A stretch of 7,734 nt of DNA from an uncultured Chloroflexota bacterium (GTDB lineage Bacteria; Chloroflexota; Limnocylindria; Limnocylindrales; Limnocylindraceae), in the NCBI GenBank assembly GCA_903847005.1, contig CAINCM010000237.1:1-7734 (forward strand). Reading direction: 5' to 3'. The first letter of the stretch is position 1; the number at the start of each line of letters is the position of its first letter. Shown piece after piece: positions 6,352 through 7,734 of the stretch. Made by a program: the position numbers and the translations under genes. The notes under the pieces are model-generated. The model did no database searches, was not told where the DNA came from, and was given only the letters and a program-made list of their open reading frames with translations.

Positions 6352-7199
6352 GGCTGCACCGCACCCTGTTCGGTGTAGACATTGAACGAGTGCTCGCGCA
6401 GGAACCCGATCAGGCAGACGCCGAGCCGTTCCGCCGTCTCCACGGCGAGCGATGAAGGCGCACCGACGCAGGCGATCGCAGGGAAACCAGCTGCGGCAGC
6501 CTTCTGGACGAGCTCGAACGAGCAGCGGCCGGAGAGGAGCAGCAGCGTGTGCCTGAGGGGAAGCGCGTGGCGAAGCGCCGCTTCGCCGATCAGCTTGTCG
6601 ACGGCGTTGTGGCGACCGACATCTTCGCGCACGGTGGCGACACGCAACGAACCGTCGTCGGCAACGCGCACGGCGGCGGCGGCGTGAAGTCCGCCGGTTC
6701 CCTCGAAGAGGTCTTGGGCGGCGCGCAGCTGCTCTGGGAGCTGCAACAGTGCGGCGCCGCCGATTCGCGCGATCGGCTCGACGCGCCCGAGTCGCTGGGC
6801 CACGTCGTCGAGCGACGCCTTCCCGCAGATCCCGCACGATGCGGTTGCAACCGTGGTGCGCGAGGGAATGCGCGCGACATCGAACTCGGAGCGAAGGTGG
6901 ACCAGGATGTGATTCTCCGGTTGCGATGCGTGCAGCGGATCGCCGAAGCTGACGCGCGCCACGTCACTCGGATCGATGAGCCTCTCGCTGACGAGGAACC
7001 CGACCGCGAGCTCATCGTCGTTGCCCGGCGTGCGCATCGTGACGGCACCCTCTATTGGCTCTCCGTCAGGCCCGGCAACGGAGATCTGCGCCGGCTCTTC
7101 GCCGATGAGCAGGTCGTCACGTTCGACGGCGGCCCCGTCACGCCATGTGATGACGCGATGCGTGGATGTGCGACGACGTGGATCGGGTAGTGCGCTCAT
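6348..7199 (-). CDS. fdhD: Formate dehydrogenase accessory sulfurtransferase FdhD
   Basis: A 283-aa cytoplasmic protein. In E. coli, FdhD takes sulfur from the cysteine desulfurase IscS and passes it to the bis-MGD molybdenum centre, a step needed for formate dehydrogenase activity. The sulfur-carrying loop is SCGICG at 121-126, with Cys122 and Cys125 matching the E. coli CxxC pair. Other family blocks are GGLHAAA (169-175), REDVGRHNAVDKLIG (191-205), GRCSFELVQKA (224-234) and GAPSSLAVETA (246-256). The ATG at 7199 lacks a Shine-Dalgarno but lies six bases after TACGAT, suggesting a leaderless transcript. The likely client is the YdeP-type oxidoreductase about 2.7 kb away, separated by purAB. 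The last codons overlap the purB stop tail to tail. All residues I would expect are present. Confidence 0.96.
   Translation of the reverse strand: MSALPDPRRRTSTHRVITWRDGAAVERDDLLIGEEPAQISVAGPDGEPIEGAVTMRTPGNDDELAVGFLVSERLIDPSDVARVSFGDPLHASQPENHILVHLRSEFDVARIPSRTTVATASCGICGKASLDDVAQRLGRVEPIARIGGAALLQLPEQLRAAQDLFEGTGGLHAAAAVRVADDGSLRVATVREDVGRHNAVDKLIGEAALRHALPLRHTLLLLSGRCSFELVQKAAAAGFPAIACVGAPSSLAVETAERLGVCLIGFLREHSFNVYTEQGAVQP
6354..6378 (+). terminator. Possible 3' hairpin of the purAB transcript
   Basis: CTGCACCG (6354-6361) and CGGTGTAG (6371-6378) can form an 8-bp stem with one G-U wobble and a 9-nt loop, starting two bases after the purB stop. In the opposite-strand RNA the wobble becomes an A-C mismatch, so the stem suits plus-strand RNA better. 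No T tract follows, and the sequence also encodes the end of fdhD, so it may be chance. Confidence 0.25.
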
Positions 7200-7205
7200 C
7201 CCGAG

Positions 7206-7211
7206 ATCGTA
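7206..7211 (-). promoter_or_regulatory. Candidate -10 box for a leaderless fdhD transcript
   Basis: On the minus strand TACGAT is followed by CTCGGG and then the fdhD ATG at 7199. The spacing is the same six bases as before the oxidoreductase gene and would put transcription initiation at the ATG. No Shine-Dalgarno and no clear -35 box are visible. Confidence 0.5.
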
Positions 7212-7238
7212 GTGGCGAGCCGCGGTACGGGATAGCGA

Positions 7239-7268
7239 ACGGCCGGGGCCCCGAAGGGTCCCGGCCGT
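7239..7268 (-). terminator. Strong GC hairpin downstream of the zinc-ribbon gene, probable terminator
   Basis: Arms 7239-7251 and 7256-7268 form a 13-position stem with one imperfect pair and a 4-nt loop. Read on the minus strand the loop is CUUCGG, the very stable UUCG tetraloop, and the hairpin starts 25 nt after the stop codon of the zinc-ribbon gene, before the fdhD promoter. The following bases are not a U tract, so it could also work through Rho or as an RNA-stabilising 3' end. Confidence 0.55.
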
Positions 7269-7293
7269 CCGTCAAACGACGAAACTCGAACGC

Positions 7294-7653
7294 TCAGCGC
7301 GCTGGGCGTCGGCTTGCGAAGCAGGTGTCGCAGTAGACCGGCTTGCCGCTCGTCGGCAGGAAGGGGACCATCGTCTCCTTGCCGCAGTCCGAGCAGGTCG
7401 TCGGGTGCATCTCGCGTGGCCCGCGTGGAGCTCGCGGGGCGCCGTAGCCACCCGCGCTGTAGCTGCCGCCGCCGGTGTAACCACCGAAGCCGCCCGCCGA
7501 ACCACCCTCGCGCTGCGCCTTGCGGGCGTTGCGGCATGGTGTGCAGCGCTTCGGCTCGGTGAAGCCGCGCTCGGCGTAGAACTCCTGGTCCCGCGCCGTG
7601 AATACGAACTCCTGGCTGCAATCCATGCAAACCAAGTTCTTGTCTGTGTACAT
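7294..7653 (-). CDS. Small zinc-ribbon protein with a Gly/Tyr-rich linker
   Basis: A 119-aa protein with four CxxC pairs: Cys9/12, Cys37/40, Cys87/90 and Cys108/111. The first two frame a treble-clef-like zinc ribbon (VCMDC, then QEFVFTARDQEFY, then KRCTPCRNARK) that resembles the 'probable zinc-ribbon' family common in bacteria. The last two frame a second ribbon (TTCSDCGKETMVPF, then KPVYCDTCF). Between them, about residues 49-80 form a low-complexity linker rich in Gly, Tyr, Ser and later Arg/Pro, like linkers of nucleic-acid-binding proteins. No signal peptide or membrane segment is present. I infer a zinc-binding protein that may contact RNA, DNA or ribosomes; the exact role is unknown. 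The ATG at 7653 is chosen because AGGAG sits nine bases upstream; the GTG at 7662 lies within that site. The basic, positively charged ends fit nucleic-acid binding. Confidence 0.85.
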   Translation of the reverse strand: MYTDKNLVCMDCSQEFVFTARDQEFYAERGFTEPKRCTPCRNARKAQREGGSAGGFGGYTGGGSYSAGGYGAPRAPRGPREMHPTTCSDCGKETMVPFLPTSGKPVYCDTCFASRRPAR

Positions 7654-7661
7654 TCCGTTCA

Positions 7662-7666
7662 CTCCT
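7662..7666 (-). promoter_or_regulatory. Ribosome binding site deciding the zinc-ribbon gene start
   Basis: On the minus strand AGGAG lies nine bases before the ATG at 7653. The in-frame GTG at 7662 shares its first base with this site and so cannot be served by it. The start is therefore placed three codons inside the longest open frame. Confidence 0.7.
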
Positions 7667-7672
7667 ATTGTT

Positions 7673-7709
7673 GGCTCGCCTCGTGTTCCGAAGGTTTGTC
7701 TCGCGAGCC
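7673..7709. repeat. Inverted repeat in the divergent gap at the right edge
   Basis: GGCTCGC (7673-7679) and GCGAGCC (7703-7709) are perfect 7-bp inverted arms separated by 23 nt. They lie upstream of the zinc-ribbon gene and directly before the AGGAGG on the plus strand. They could be an operator or a leader hairpin. The loop contains CCTTCGG on the minus strand. Confidence 0.35.
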
Positions 7710-7722
7710 CAGGAGGGAACGG

Positions 7723-7734
7723 TTGACTGATCTC
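7723..7734 (+). CDS. Possible first codons of a divergent gene starting at TTG (runs off the right edge)
   Basis: A full AGGAGG Shine-Dalgarno at 7711-7716 is followed after six bases by TTG at 7723, then ACT GAT CTC, reading Met-Thr-Asp-Leu. A TATTGT hexamer at 7666-7671 could be a -10 box for it. Only four codons are present, so no family can be named, and the case rests entirely on the strong ribosome binding site and its spacing. Confidence 0.3.

Noticed and set aside
5932..6837. 301-aa minus-strand open frame spanning purB and fdhD
   Set aside because: Out of frame with fdhD and antisense to purB; extreme Arg content indicates a shadow frame.
7654..7662. GTG start three codons earlier for the zinc-ribbon gene
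   Set aside because: It overlaps the AGGAG site, which is correctly spaced for the ATG at 7653.

Overview
The window is GC-rich bacterial chromosome, densely packed with housekeeping and accessory genes. I see no mobile element, CRISPR array, tRNA or rRNA. The taxon cannot be fixed from the sequence. Possible leaderless -10 boxes right in front of two start codons, ordinary Shine-Dalgarno sites on other genes, and a small Gly-rich zinc-ribbon protein would suit Chloroflexota, Deinococcota or another high-GC lineage; this is a tentative inference.

Layout. (1) Positions 3610 to 1, minus strand, hold a tight run of three genes: a 760-aa FdhF/YdeP-type molybdopterin oxidoreductase, a MobA-like molybdenum cofactor guanylyltransferase starting 1 nt after its stop, and, 21 nt further on, the N-terminal 233 codons of a DNA photolyase/cryptochrome-family protein that runs off the left edge. 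(2) Positions 3719 to 6351, plus strand, hold purA and purB, 11 nt apart, the two enzymes that convert IMP to AMP (PurB also acts earlier in IMP synthesis). (3) Positions 7199 to 6348, minus strand, hold fdhD, the sulfur-transfer protein that activates formate dehydrogenases. It converges on purB so tightly that the two stop codons share the palindrome CTAG. (4) Positions 7653 to 7294, minus strand, hold a 119-aa protein with four CxxC motifs and a Gly/Tyr-rich linker. (5) At the right edge a strong Shine-Dalgarno followed by TTG may open a divergent plus-strand gene.

How the genes fit together. The oxidoreductase, MobA and FdhD form one functional set: MobA makes the guanine-dinucleotide cofactor, FdhD sulfurates it, and the oxidoreductase uses it. 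The set is physically split by the oppositely oriented purAB pair. Both halves (oxidoreductase and fdhD) have a TANNNT hexamer ending exactly 6 nt before ATG, which predicts leaderless mRNAs and perhaps common expression. purA and purB have conventional ribosome binding sites.

Intergenic space is small. The only gaps are 700-720, 3611-3718 (divergent promoter region), 5033-5043, 7200-7293 (fdhD promoter plus a hairpin) and 7654-7722. There is no gene-free stretch over 300 bases. I found no clearly new biological system; the most useful leads are the split cofactor module with matching leaderless starts, the variant cysteine spacing in the oxidoreductase, the photolyase in a molybdoenzyme operon, and the Gly-rich zinc-ribbon protein.
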